From Antrodiella citrinella (taxonomy: Eukaryota > Basidiomycota > Agaricomycetes > Polyporales > Steccherinaceae), in NCBI GenBank assembly GCA_004802725.1, contig SGPM01000181.1, positions 1-53,758 on the forward strand: a DNA stretch of 53,758 nucleotides, read 5' to 3'. Below are positions 12,193 to 22,227 of this stretch, one piece after another (within the stretch, counting starts at the first letter, position 1; each line of letters opens with the position of its first letter). The position numbers were made by a program, and so were the translations under genes. The notes beneath the pieces are model-generated. The model did not search any database. It was given only the letters and a program-made list of their open reading frames with translations, and was not told where the DNA came from.

Positions 12193-13371
12193 TCAAGCTC
12201 GCATCGCTGCTGCACCTTGCGGGCTAGTAGCATACAAACTACTGGCCCGACGCGACATCCTCCAATCTCCAGTACCCTGACCCATGTAACCCATCGACGA
12301 GGTGCTATGGCGCAACTGCGACCTGTCGAGGCATTCTAGCGGTACAACACCTTGGTCATTCCTGGTGTTGGCGCACAAAGCCCATCCATCATCGAATTCT
12401 CCAAGGACGCGTACAAGTTCTCCCGTAGTGATGGAAAGCTCATCAGGCAGGGTGGGGATGAACGTGCACTTGACATAAGCGTAGACAGTGTTGTTCGTAT
12501 CTACGGCCGGAGTGAGCGTGACTGCAGGAGAACCCATGGCAGGCTGGAGGGTGGGTACGGGAGACTGAATGACCGGAATAGGTGGCGGAGAAACCAACGG
12601 AGCTGCCGAGTTGGGGGAGGGCGGTGGCAGGTTGTTGTAGCTCGTAGGCGGGGGAGGTGGCATAGGGAAGGAAGACAACACCTCTGTGGAAGCGGGGGCT
12701 GAGCTCATTTCCTTCTTCTCGGGGGGCGGCGGGGGTATATCACCATACACCTCGGATTTCTCGTTTGCGTACGTAGTTTCTGGGACAAAGCCAGTTTTCG
12801 GGTATAAGTTGTTGCCCCAAGTGACCCGCTGCTGTTTACGCTTGCGCAAGAACTGCTTACGCACAAAGAAGAGCGCCACGGCAATGCCAACGATGAGGAA
12901 GGCAGCGACGATGCCACCAATGGCACCTCCGGAGAGACCCTTGGACGACGCGAGAGCCCCAGATGGGACTCCATCGCCAAGAGAAGTTGCACTCGAGCTG
13001 ACAGGAGGAGACGCGAGTGGCGTGGACGTAGGCAAAGGCGAAGACGTGGGGGAAGCGGGTGGCTGAGAGGCCGGGGGAGAGCTGGAGATTGGTGTGGAAC
13101 TGCTAGAGCTCGACGACGTGGTTGCAGGGACGACGGGAGAAGGCGATGGGCTGGGTGTTGGTGTGGCCGTAATGGGTATTGCGACACTGAGAGTCTCGGT
13201 CTCGAGGACGGTCGTATGGTCCATCTTGAACGTCTCAGTGACCGTGACCTCGGTGACGGTGAAGCCAGCAGGGACGGGGTTGCCGCCGTCGATGACGCCG
13301 CCAAGGTGCTGACGTTTAAAGAGACGTCTGTGTTGGACCCGTTCTACGGGATGATTCTTGATGTTGTGCAT
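12193..13371 (-). CDS. single-pass membrane protein with Ser/Thr/Pro stalk and C-terminal SH3 domain
   Basis: One uninterrupted exon, about 392 aa from the ATG at 13371; longer in-frame upstream codons are Arg/Ser-rich and look like 5' UTR. Residues about 20-170 are rich in Ser, Thr and Pro, as in O-glycosylated wall-sensor stalks. A transmembrane helix follows (IGGIVAAFLIVGIAVALFFV) with a basic stop-transfer sequence (RKQFLRKRKQQ). The cytoplasmic tail is proline-rich and ends in an SH3 domain (YVKCTFIPTLPDEL, then GWALCANTRNDQGVVP). The architecture is like fungal sensor/scaffold proteins of the Fus1 or Mid2 kind; the exact role is inference. It is related through the SH3 domain to the gene at 6533-7688, and the P450 remnant lies between the two. 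Confidence 0.8.
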   Translation of the reverse strand: MHNIKNHPVERVQHRRLFKRQHLGGVIDGGNPVPAGFTVTEVTVTETFKMDHTTVLETETLSVAIPITATPTPSPSPSPVVPATTSSSSSSSTPISSSPPASQPPASPTSSPLPTSTPLASPPVSSSATSLGDGVPSGALASSKGLSGGAIGGIVAAFLIVGIAVALFFVRKQFLRKRKQQRVTWGNNLYPKTGFVPETTYANEKSEVYGDIPPPPPEKKEMSSAPASTEVLSSFPMPPPPPTSYNNLPPPSPNSAAPLVSPPPIPVIQSPVPTLQPAMGSPAVTLTPAVDTNNTVYAYVKCTFIPTLPDELSITTGELVRVLGEFDDGWALCANTRNDQGVVPLECLDRSQLRHSTSSMGYMGQGTGDWRMSRRASSLYATSPQGAAAMRA

Positions 13372-13499
13372 GGCTGGTAGTGCTTTGCGGGCGTGAAAAG
13401 GAAAAGAACGTGGGGGAACCCTTGGGGTCGTGAGGGCGGAGGACACACAGAGAGCGCTTCGTCGTCGTGGACGTTGAGAACAAGAGCAGAACAGAGGAC

Positions 13500-13541
13500 G
13501 ACGACGACGAGCACGCTGAGACAGACGACGACGACGACAGT
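13500..13541. repeat. GAC-type trinucleotide tracts in the 5' region of the SH3 gene
   Basis: Short runs of GAC/ACG triplets (for example 13498-13508 and 13524-13537) lie upstream of the SH3 start codon. On the minus strand they read as GTC runs that give a spurious Val-rich open frame resembling a signal peptide. Confidence 0.5.
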
Positions 13542-13615
13542 GCGAGTTTGATGGCAACAGCTCAAAACGCGACTGTCACAACAATCATTGAGACACGGTC
13601 ACATCACAGTACATC

Positions 13616-15177
13616 ATGGTCACGGATCATCTAGATCTTCAACTTGAGACCATCCAAGCAACTCCGAGTCGTACCCATGAATTCGACGTCTCTTTCGTAC
13701 CCAGGCAAATCGCCAGACCTCGGGAACTTATGGACATGATCGTCGACCACATGGGCTCAGACAAAATCTCCCTCGCCACCTGTTCCCTCCTTTCACGTCG
13801 TTGGCACCTCTGCGCTCTCCCCAGTCTCTTCCAAAATCTCACCATCCATGTCCAAGAGACAAAACGGAACCATCCTTTCGAGCACTTTAGCCACTCACTG
13901 GACGCATTTGCCGCGTTCTTGGCTTCAGATGACGCTTCCTCGAAAGTGCTCGCCACATACGTCAGACACTTACGCGTCGTGGGAGGCGGTACTAAAGATG
14001 TTTCTTACCCTTTGTTGCCTTCAAGAGCGCACGGTACGGATGAGGCTGTGGATAATCCCAGACGACGCGTAACCGTCGAATCTTTCGCACCCATCTTCGC
14101 CAAGTTAGACCTGGAGTCTTTCAGCTCAACTGGTGTATTGTTCAGCAGTTGCTCTCCGACTGCGTTGGACATGTGCAGATCACGGTACCCTACCGTGAAA
14201 AGTCTCCAGCATCTCACCCTGGAAGACACCTGTATGTACCCACCCGCGGCGGACGATAAGGAGGCCCTTGCCCAATGTCCCCTGGTACAATTTTTGAACA
14301 TGTTCGCTGAAGTACTCGAGTTCGAGATTTGCGATGTGTTCTTCTCGTTCGATACGGCGGGCCTGTTCTATCCCGATGCTACCTTCGACTCGTTATACTA
14401 CGCGTCATACTGGGATGATCCAGCGAACGCGTTGACGGCTGCTTCGAACATTACCGGGACCAGCCATGTGGAACGTTTTTCTGCAAAATTGAAGGTCATG
14501 GCAGCCAATGAGGATGTCTTGGAGATCCTCAGGCTGTCGACAGTACTTTGTCACACATTGCGGCATCTGGAAATCTCGAGCGAGAGAGGCTCAACTTTTC
14601 GTGAGATATTGCAGAAAGTCGGACATCACCTTACGCACCTGCATGTCTCTCTGGAGTATTATCCTAGGCGTTGGGATGACGAAGCTGTACGTCGGTATTT
14701 AACCACTTTCCTGCAACAGCGAAAAGCTCAATATGTTGGACAGGATTACTTCGGTGTATCACAGTGCACGAGGCTATCTACATTCCACATCACAGTGTAC
14801 GCAGCTCTGCACAACGTGGAATTCCAGCTTCCATTCGTCTGCGATGACGTCACCAACATCGTCTTCCACTTGCCGACATCTATCTCCAAGTTCAAGATCG
14901 AGCTCATCTGCGAGACCTCATACGAAGGTTACCTTGGGAGGATATAGAAACTCAACTGTGTTCGCGGCACATAGCAGACGTCAAGGTCGAATTTACCAAC
15001 AGATACAACGACGATGGTGTCAATTTCAATACGGAGATTGAGTTGGCGAAGGAGTTTTTGCCTCGGTTAAGGGATTTGAACGTTCTAACGGTGTGTGGTA
15101 GGTCACTGGCCATATTCTGGAGGAAATGATCAATGACCCAAATTTTCACAGGTCCGGACGAGGAGGTAACATCGTGA
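13616..15177 (+). CDS. F-box protein, copy 1 (one apparent frame slip near the 3' end)
   Basis: Exons 13616-14686, 14744-15097 and 15152-15177, about 483 aa if one base is restored near 14917. The F-box is at residues 36-80 (ARPRELMDMIVDHM, then TCSLLSRRWHLCALP) and would bind Skp1 in an SCF ubiquitin ligase. The remainder is a leucine-rich-like substrate region without clear repeats. Comparison with the minus-strand copy at 17177-18830 shows three things. An intron 14687-14743 is conserved although it is 57 nt and free of stops. The C-terminus continues past the apparent stop at 14947 (RRLPWEDIETQL). A last intron, 15098-15151, leads to the end CGPDEEVTS. The slip sits in TACGAAGG, where TACCGAAGG would keep the frame. 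Without correction the protein ends at 443 aa. The target is unknown. Confidence 0.75.
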
Positions 15178-15690
15178 GGGATGTTGTCTAAAGCGTGGAT
15201 CAACATGAAGGTGTTGAATGGATTGGACCCTGTTTTATCCACCATGCTCTTTTGTTGACGGCTTTCAGCATGATACACTGAAGCTGGCTCCATCCTTGAC
15301 ACCCACACCACTGCAGTGACTACTTCAACTTGTCGAATCATTCTCTGAGCTATGCCCGGGCCGGTCGATCAGACTGACGCGTCTTCCATTATGTGGCGTC
15401 ACCGTCTTGGACGTGTCCATCCCGTCTCCGGACGACCGAACGCGCCGCATCGTGTTATACATGTCCGTTATTGCGAGTCGCATCTTCTCTATAACATCAG
15501 GAAGGGAGTCTGTTGTGACCAACGGCGCGTCGCCGGACGTTGCACCGGGTGATCGTGTTCTGACCGCGTACTTTTGGGTTTTGACAGGCAATTTACTGAG
15601 GAAGCTTCTCTTTCTGGCTCCCGTCATATATAAACGTGAACTTATCCTCTTATCCCCCTCCCCACTCTTCTCTCCCTACACTCATCATCC
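15178..15690. other. intergenic region between F-box copy 1 and the ankyrin-family pseudogene
   Basis: A 100-codon minus-strand open frame (15325-15627) and an overlapping plus-strand frame have no recognised domain and no splice support. Probably 3' UTR plus promoter; nothing firm is seen. Confidence 0.4.
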
Positions 15691-17013
15691 ATGTCGAATC
15701 CTACTACGCCAGCGAAGACAGAGGATTTCGCCCTCGCCATCGGCATGGAGGACGAGCCCTTCAGCAGCACAAGGAAGGTCGCTCGAATCGGCTTGGAACC
15801 GGACATCGGGAACGAGGCGAGGCTTAAGGCGAAGGAGGCCGACGCAGCTAAAGTAGCACGGGCAACGCCGGATTCTTGTGATGATTACGACGAGGATGGG
15901 GACGATGATGATGAAGACGAGGATGAGGATGAGGATGAGGATGAGGAGGGACGTTCGATCCGCTTCAAGTTTCATTGCGGACAACCTCCCTCTCAAGCAC
16001 GCGATCGCTGCAAGTTCCAGAAGCGCATCCGCAGACTTCGCGGGCATGCCTATCGACCAGTTCATCAGGCAGTACCACTCCTCGAACCCTGATAGCATCC
16101 ATCAACAAGACGACATGGGTTTGACGCCTCTCCACGCCGCTGCGATGTTCATGAACCCGTTGGCTGTCGAGGCACTTTTGCAACCCGAAATTTCCGGCAC
16201 CGAGACAGATCTCAAGAGATGTGATAATTTGTTGACAATCACACCGCTTGGTATCTTGGAGTTCAATTTGACGGGCGGTGCTAGTTTTGGCAGGGAGTAT
16301 GGGACGAGCGAGCCGTATCCGATCGCAGGGCTGCATTGCGCCTACCTGCTGTGGATGAACACGTGGAGATGAAGAGGTGGGGATGCACCTGCGACAGGTG
16401 TACTGACGGGTGGCTCAGTCCGAGGATGCGATACAGGCTGCTCAGTACGTTTCTGATGTCCTTCTCGGGTTCTTTGAACCACAGTCGCTGACGCTTGCTC
16501 TTGTTATTAGGCACCTCTGAGATTATCTTCGACTCGATGTCGATGCCCCTAGAACTGCTGCGCTTCATGACCAATCCCAGCCCGTCGCACATGGCCTTGG
16601 CGATGAGTCTATACTATCTTCCTCCTCGCCTCTGGCCCAGCATCAATCCGCCCTTCGTGTACGCATATATGGCGGTCCTTCAAGGTTTTCAACAAGCCTG
16701 CCGCGACCCCACCGCCGTGCCCACCCCTCGCATCGTCGCAGCCCTCTCCGTGGGAGCGCACTATTACTTCCGGGGAGGTGGACGCGTTGAGTACGTGTTG
16801 GATCATATCGAGAGCTACGCGATGGAGGAGAGTCCGCTGGGCAACTCGGACGAGGGATGGGATGACGTGCACGAAGAACTGGTGGCAGAGGGAAACGAGC
16901 ATGCCTTGGAGTATGAGCGGATGCCGGAGTGCGCGAACGATTTGAACTTTGAGCTGGTCAGGCAGCAGATGGGCCTTACGGAACAGATGGGTCCGTATTT
17001 TCACGAAATGTAG
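15691..17013 (+). pseudogene. GNAT/ankyrin/CTC-C family member lacking the GNAT domain, frame broken twice
   Basis: The N-terminus (MSNPTTPAKTEDF, EARLKAKEADAAK) matches the intact copy at 19576-21593. After a long Asp/Glu tract, however, it passes directly to the ankyrin part (LPLKHAIAASS, MGLTPLHAAAMFMNPLAVEA), so the whole acetyltransferase-like segment is missing. The frame changes near 15950, right after the GATGAG microsatellite. It changes again near 16345, where the segment before the cysteine motif is also shortened. The motif itself (WGCTCDRCTDGWLSPRMRYR) is perfect. It is followed by the family intron (16445-16510) and an intact last exon with the tail CANDLNFELVRQQMGL. Either a decayed copy or a shortened gene with sequencing errors; a pseudogene is more likely because domains are missing too. 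Confidence 0.7.
15901..15950. repeat. GATGAG/GACGAT microsatellite coding for an acidic tract
   Basis: Tandem GAT, GAC and GAG triplets encode a run of Asp and Glu in the ankyrin-family copy at 15691. The intact copy has only a short acidic stretch at the same place, so the tract expanded here. The reading frame is lost immediately after it. Confidence 0.8.
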
Positions 17014-17176
17014 TCGCTTTTGGAACCGAAGTGCCGCCTTGCTAATGTAGGCTTTCATCCCAGTTGTGTTCCCAAAAAGCAAACAAGCCGACGCTCATAC
17101 AATGGCACAAGTACCAGTGGAGAGACGCTTTGCCAATTGATCTTAGCCACTAGTTACAGCAAACCGTGACAACAAC

Positions 17177-18830
17177 CTACGACTCAACCTGTTCGGGAGG
17201 AACTATGAAAGGCTTGGATTACTACTAGTTTGAACGCGTCAGAAGAGAGCTGACTCACCGCATACCACCAGGACATTCGACGCTCTCAACAGCGGCAACT
17301 TCTCCTTGACAAACTCAGGCTCTTTATCGAACACCACACGGTCCTCATTCCTCAACTTGAATTCGTAAGAAAGTGAAAACTCGATCTTGACGTCCGCTAC
17401 GCCTCGCGAACTCAGTTGTGCGTCTATGTCGGCCCAAGGTAATCCGCCCAGATACAGTTCAGAGCGTTCGTGGTGACCCGGACTGTAAACAAGGTTGAAA
17501 TCGAACTGAGAGAGCGTGCGTGGGAGATTACAGATGATGTTGGTGGTGGCATCGCAAACGCGTGGAAGCTGTATGCCTATGCTATGGAGAAGCACTGATG
17601 ATGTGAGACAGAACGTTGAGAGCATGGTGCATATAGATACCCCGTAGTGATCCTGGACGCAATTTGGATTTTAGACTGACTGGTCTACAAGACTAGTCAT
17701 AGAAGGAAACAAAACGTACGAGTTCGTCATCCCACCGCGTAGAATAGTCCTGGAGGGTGATATGTAGGCGCGCGAGGTGATGTCCGACTGACTTCAACAT
17801 TTTGCGACAATATGGGCCCATCTCCTTCGACAGCTCTAGATATCGCAGCTGACACAAGGCATTCGACAGCCTGAAGATATCCAAAATATCCTCATGGCTG
17901 TCCCCATGATCCAACGTTGAACATAATCGTCCGACCAAGAAAGAGCTGCTGACGCTCGACGCGGCCAATAACGCATGCGCTGGGTCGTCCCAGTATGCAC
18001 TGTACACTTGACCGAACAACTGACCATCCAGGTCTCTCCAAAAGTACACGTCGCATATCTCGAAGTCGACGACTTGGTCAAACATGTTCAAGAACTTGTA
18101 CGAGAGGGCACACGGTGAGAGCATCCTCATCTTCGTCGTCGTCGTCGTCGTCGTCGTCGGTGTCGTCGTCATTGTTGTCTTCGTCTAAGTCGTCATCGTC
18201 CGAGTCGTCTTCGTCTCCATCTTCATCCTGTTTTTCTTTTTCTTCGTTCTCTTCTTCTTTCAGTGCCCTTGTCAGTGCGGCTAGTGGGTAGATACAAACA
18301 TCATCCAACCGGAGGAGGCGCAATTTCTTTGGAATGGGATGTTGTGATGCGTATACGGCCTTGAACGCTTCTGGCAAGCAACTGGTGAGATATGCGCCGC
18401 TCAAGCAGAAGGAGTCTAGGTTCAACTTGTCGATGATGGAGAAGAGACACTCCACGTCTACCGGACGGTTGGAATAGAACCCGTTTCCCACAACGCGAAG
18501 GTGCTTGACGTATGCGACCAGCACTTTTGACTCGAAGGCACCGTCAGAAGCCAGCAGTCCAGCGAGCGCATCTAGTGTGTGATCCGAGGTCCAATTACAA
18601 GGAGGCGTTTTCACCATGTCCTCGATATAGACAGTGATGCTCCGGAAGAGTTTGGGGAAGGTAGAGGAGCTCCAACGATGCGACAGCAAGGAGCAGGTGG
18701 TGAGGGTGCTTTTGTCTGAGCTCATGTAGTTGACGACCATGTCCATAAGTTCCGGAGGTAGGATAGTCTCTAAAGCTCTGCCCGAGCGTAGAGAGGTCGA
18801 TGTCACTGGCAGTGCCAGTGGCATGGTCAC
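17177..18830 (-). CDS. F-box protein, copy 2, with a large acidic insertion (one apparent frame slip)
   Basis: Exons 17720-18830, 17259-17652 and 17177-17202, about 509 aa after skipping one base near 18088. The F-box is at residues about 21-65 (LPPELMDMVVNYM, TCSLLSHRWSSSTFP). Relative to copy 1 it carries an inserted run of about 45 Asp/Glu-rich residues just before the conserved CPLVQ segment. Right after that insertion the frame changes: GTACAAGTTCTTGAAC here against GTACAATTTTTGAAC in copy 1. Intron 17653-17719 has the same position as in copy 1. The last intron, 17203-17258, gives the ending CVPPEQVES, matching CGPDEEVTS and CASDVEVAR in the other copies. It probably acts, if intact, as an SCF substrate receptor with an unknown target. 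Confidence 0.7.
18133..18220. repeat. GTC/TCG trinucleotide tract coding for poly-Asp
   Basis: A run of GTC and TCG triplets (18133-18160, continuing imperfectly to about 18220) encodes the Asp/Glu-rich insertion of F-box copy 2 on the minus strand. It is a microsatellite-driven expansion, because copy 1 lacks it. Confidence 0.8.
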
Positions 18831-19130
18831 GATTATTTTGACTCTCGAAGATGCCTAGTTGCGAATGAAAAGAAGACGTGAGCCTGCGTGAACGATGAGA
18901 AAATTCAAAGAGGTCTGGGCGCGTTAGATTCAAATTTCCGCTTCCAGCCACTCACAAAATCGAAAGTTGAAAGGGCTGCACACGGTGACACACCGTCGCA
19001 TGCATAGTCCGACGTCGACCGTTGTAGGCTCTAGGAGACTAGTAGTAGGAGGCGGCGTATTGGTTGCGTATTGGCGCTCAATGCCAAGTTCGGGCTCCGA
19101 CTCAGAGTCCGTCGCTGACCATCGGATTGA
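18831..19130. other. spacer between F-box copy 2 and the F-box fragment
   Basis: Promoter side of the minus-strand F-box gene. Short open frames only; no N-terminal F-box sequence belonging to the downstream fragment is visible here. Confidence 0.45.
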
Positions 19131-19416
19131 CTCGAAATTGTCAACTTACCAGAGTTGTATTCACGAAGGTTACCCTGGGACGATATAGACGCACAACTGA
19201 GTGCGCGGCACATATCGGACGTCAAGGTCGAGTTCACCGACGGACAAATCGTCGGTGGTGCTTCCCTCAACAACGAGATTCAGGTGGCGAGGGACAGGTT
19301 GCCTCGGTTAAGGGCTCTGAAAGTTGTGACGGTGTGTGGTAAGTCATCCTGGCTCCGGATTGACCAAACTAGTGATACAAACTTTCACAGCTTCAGATGT
19401 AGAGGTAGCACGTTAG
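19131..19416 (+). pseudogene. C-terminal fragment of an F-box protein, copy 3
   Basis: Only the last part of the F-box family is present. The frame opens after a TGA at 19128-19130 and reads LYSRRLPWDDIDAQLS and DVKVEF, up to CG at 19338. An intron, 19339-19390, sits at the same place as the last intron of copies 1 and 2 and is followed by the ending ASDVEVAR and TAG at 19414-19416. The F-box and the central part are absent. A truncated duplicate, presumably non-functional; its sequence shows the correct frame for the slip in copy 1. Confidence 0.8.
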
Positions 19417-19575
19417 AAGTGTATGCGCAGTGGTAAGGTCTTCACGTGGGGAGGGGATCGAACCCTATAGACACCAACGTGATTTGGGGACCAGGGGAAA
19501 CCTAAAGCTTTTGATTTAGAGTACTGTACAAATTGAACGATCCACAAACACGGTCTTCAAAGCGACTACGGGCAG

Positions 19576-21593
19576 CTACACCCCGAACAATCGCTGCATC
19601 TCATCAAAGTACGGGCCCATCTTTTTCGGAAGACCCATCTGCTGCCTGACCAACTCGAAGTTCAAATCATTCGCGCAATCCGGCATCTGGCTATACGCCA
19701 ACGCCTCTTCATCGCCCTCTTCAGCTTGTTCATCCTGCAGACTGTCCCACTCGTTGTCGCCTAGCGGACTCTGGTCGTTCGCGAAATGCTCGATGTAGTC
19801 CAGCGCGTACTCCACCCGCCCGTCTTTCTGGAAGTAGTAGTGCGCATCAGGGCCGGCGAGGGCTCGGACGACTGCAGGGGTGGGCGTAGTTGTCAAGTCG
19901 CGGCAGGCCTGTTGGAAGCCCCTCACGACCGCCATGTAGGAGTACGCGAAGAGCGAATTGATCTTGGTCCAGAGGCGGGGAGGGACGTAGTCGAGACCTA
20001 CGCTGGAGGCGATGGTCATCGGGTCCATGGGGGCTAACTTGTTCTCCGATATGAAATCGGGAACCATGTCGTGGATGAGCTCAGACGTGCCTGGACACGG
20101 AATTAGGTGATGGGCATAGAAATGGACGATGGGCATAGAAATGGACGGTCAACGTACAGAGCAGCCTATATCGCATCCTCGGGCTGAGCCATCCGTCCGT
20201 GCACTTGTTGCAAGTACAACCGAACCTCTTCATCTTCACGTACTCCTCCAGGGTACCCACTGGCTCGGCCATGGCCTTCCGCAACAGATACGCGCACTGG
20301 AGTCCTTCATCCGGATACGGGTCGTTGCTCCTCTGCAGCATCACCGCCTTGAACTCCGCATTGTTCCTCATGCTTGCCTCCAGGACCTCAAGCGGTGTTT
20401 TGCCATTCACATTGTCCCGCCTATTGAGATCAGACTCAGCACCAGCGATCTCAGGTTTCAAGAGCGTCTCAACAGCCAACTTGTTCATGAGGCCGGCAGC
20501 AACATGAAGAGGCGTCATACCCGAGTCGTCCTGCTGGTGGATACCACCAGGGTTGGTTGCGTGGTAGCTCACGATGAACCGGTCGATGGATGTTCCTCCA
20601 ATGGATCCGCCTCCCGAACTGGCACCGATCGCATGGTGGAGAGGGAGGTTGGCGGCAACATTCGGTTGCGCCCTGGCTACGCGCGGCCTGAGCGGATTCA
20701 TTTCTTCCTCGGTCATGTTGTCGAAGCCGGAACGATCATTATGCGCGTCGCAGTCCACGTCATCCGATGCAGGGAGTTTTCGCGACGCGTGATTTGGGTC
20801 GTTGGCATAGGCAAAAAAGACAGTTCTACCAACGCGGCGGAAGGCGGCCTGGATAATGCGTAAAGAAAAAGTCTCATAGAACACCGAAGTAACGCACCTT
20901 GTGAAAGAATGACTCAAGTCGCTTGATTGCTTGCTTCTCTTGCGTGTCATTCATGTGCTCCCTGCCTTCGATGGGAATAGGCCATAACATGACGAAGTCC
21001 TTCTGGCCGATATCCTTCGATTTGAGAAACTGTTCCAGCATCCAAGTCCCAAGTCCCTGGCCACGATACTGAAAAGATTGGCCCTTGAGTGACATGACAG
21101 CAATATCTCGCGGAACACTCACCTCTTGTTCGACGCTGACAGTATCCAGATAGAATAGGGCACCTTTATTCACTTCTCGCCCGAAGCACCCAGTACCCTT
21201 GTGATGGTCGCTGTCCATAAATTCACGCTTGAGAAACCCGTTGTTATCGAACAGTCTCACAGAGAACTCGTTAAGTTCGCTCGACTCTTCGTCCATGATA
21301 GAAAGGAAATCGCCTCGACACAAATGACGGTGGACACAGATACCCGACATGTAAGCAAGGGAATGGATGCGTTCCTCTTCTGGCTCGTCTTCTTCGTCGT
21401 CCCAAGGATCCGACGTTGCCTGTTCTGGCTTTAGTTTTGCCGCATTGACGGCCTTCGCCTTCAGCCTGGCTTCCTTTTCAGTGGCGAATTCCACGTCGAC
21501 CCGAACGAACTGCATTCCGACACTTTCATAATGGTCCTTGATGCTGATGGTGAGGGTGCAGTCCTCGATTTTCACTGGCTTAGGATTGGACAT
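19576..21593 (-). CDS. GNAT-like acetyltransferase / ankyrin / CTC-C motif protein (most complete family member)
   Basis: Exons 21123-21593, 20898-21068, 20158-20848, 19576-20090, exactly 615 aa. Residues 1-75 are acidic. Residues about 85-215 look like a GNAT fold: a beta strand (GALFYLDTVSV) followed by the acyl-CoA loop motif YRGQGLGTWMLEQF, split by a 54-nt intron directly before YRG. Ankyrin-like repeats follow (LPLHHAIGASS, GMTPLHVAAGLMNKLAVETL, NGKTPLEVLEA; residues about 280-390). Then come the cysteine motif GCTCNKCTDGWLSPRMRYR (about 424) and a helical tail ending CANDLNFELVRQQMGL. It reads cleanly, with no slip. Intron 21069-21122 is a multiple of three and stop-free, so an unspliced reading also exists. 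Function is unknown; acetyl transfer to a protein or small molecule is inference from the fold. The ATG at 21593 matches the start of the copy at 15691. Confidence 0.8.
20109..20146. repeat. 19-bp perfect tandem duplication inside an intron
   Basis: The unit gatgggcatagaaatggac occurs at 20109-20127 and again at 20128-20146, within the last intron (20091-20157) of the GNAT/ankyrin gene. It lengthens the intron without touching its ends. Confidence 0.9.
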
Positions 21594-22227
21594 GGTGATG
21601 AGCGTAGAGAAAGAGGAGTGAGGGGAGACAAAGGGGAAGAAGTTCGCGGTTATATAGAGCGGAAGTATCCCTAACACGCATAGGGGCGCGTGTCTCAGTG
21701 TCGTCATGTCAGGAATTACGGGCCAGTAGACGTGTCGACGATGATATTTCGCAGCTGGTATACATGCCAACATTATCATCTTATGGTCGAGGTACATACA
21801 CTGTGGCTAGGGAGTCAACGATGGTATTCGAAAAATTGCTCGTGTAGGAGAACGTATACCGTGTTCCGACGCGTCGTGAGTCACGTCAGGCTCATTAGGC
21901 TCCTCAACACGCAGCTTGATATCCTCTTTCTACGGTCCCAATACAAGATCCAAGTTCCTCGTCGTCGTCAAGGTCGTTCAAGATCAACAGAGGCTAAGGC
22001 GAAGCCACTTCGGGTATTAGTAGCGCCCACATTTGATGTTTGTATGCGAGTAACAATCGGAGTCTGAAGTGAGCATAGAAGCACTGTAAGCGATGTTAGT
22101 GTGTGTTTGTATTGGGCTTGAAGCGAAATTTGGTATTTGGGTGAGAGTGTGTCTCGTCGTCCACGTCCACCACCGACGCTTTCGTTTCATCCCTCCTCAC
22201 CGTCCCTTACGTCCTCCAACTACTGAA
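21594..22227. promoter_or_regulatory. divergent promoter region (GNAT/ankyrin gene and septin)
   Basis: This 634-nt interval separates the minus-strand family gene from the plus-strand septin gene and must hold both promoters. The sequence near the family gene (GTTATATAGAGC, 21649-21660) contains a TATA-like element about 60 nt from the start codon when read toward the minus-strand gene. No other motif is firm. Confidence 0.4.

Noticed and set aside
13344..13565. Val-rich open frame resembling a signal peptide in front of the SH3 gene
   Set aside because: It is in another frame than the SH3 protein, comes from GTC repeats in the 5' region, and no splice joins it in phase.
15325..15627. 100-codon minus-strand open frame between F-box copy 1 and the ankyrin pseudogene
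   Set aside because: No domain, no start context, and no match to the families around it; an equally long frame overlaps on the other strand.
20129..20863. 244-codon plus-strand open frame
   Set aside because: Antisense shadow of the ankyrin exon of the GNAT/ankyrin gene, whose own strand has domains and conserved introns.
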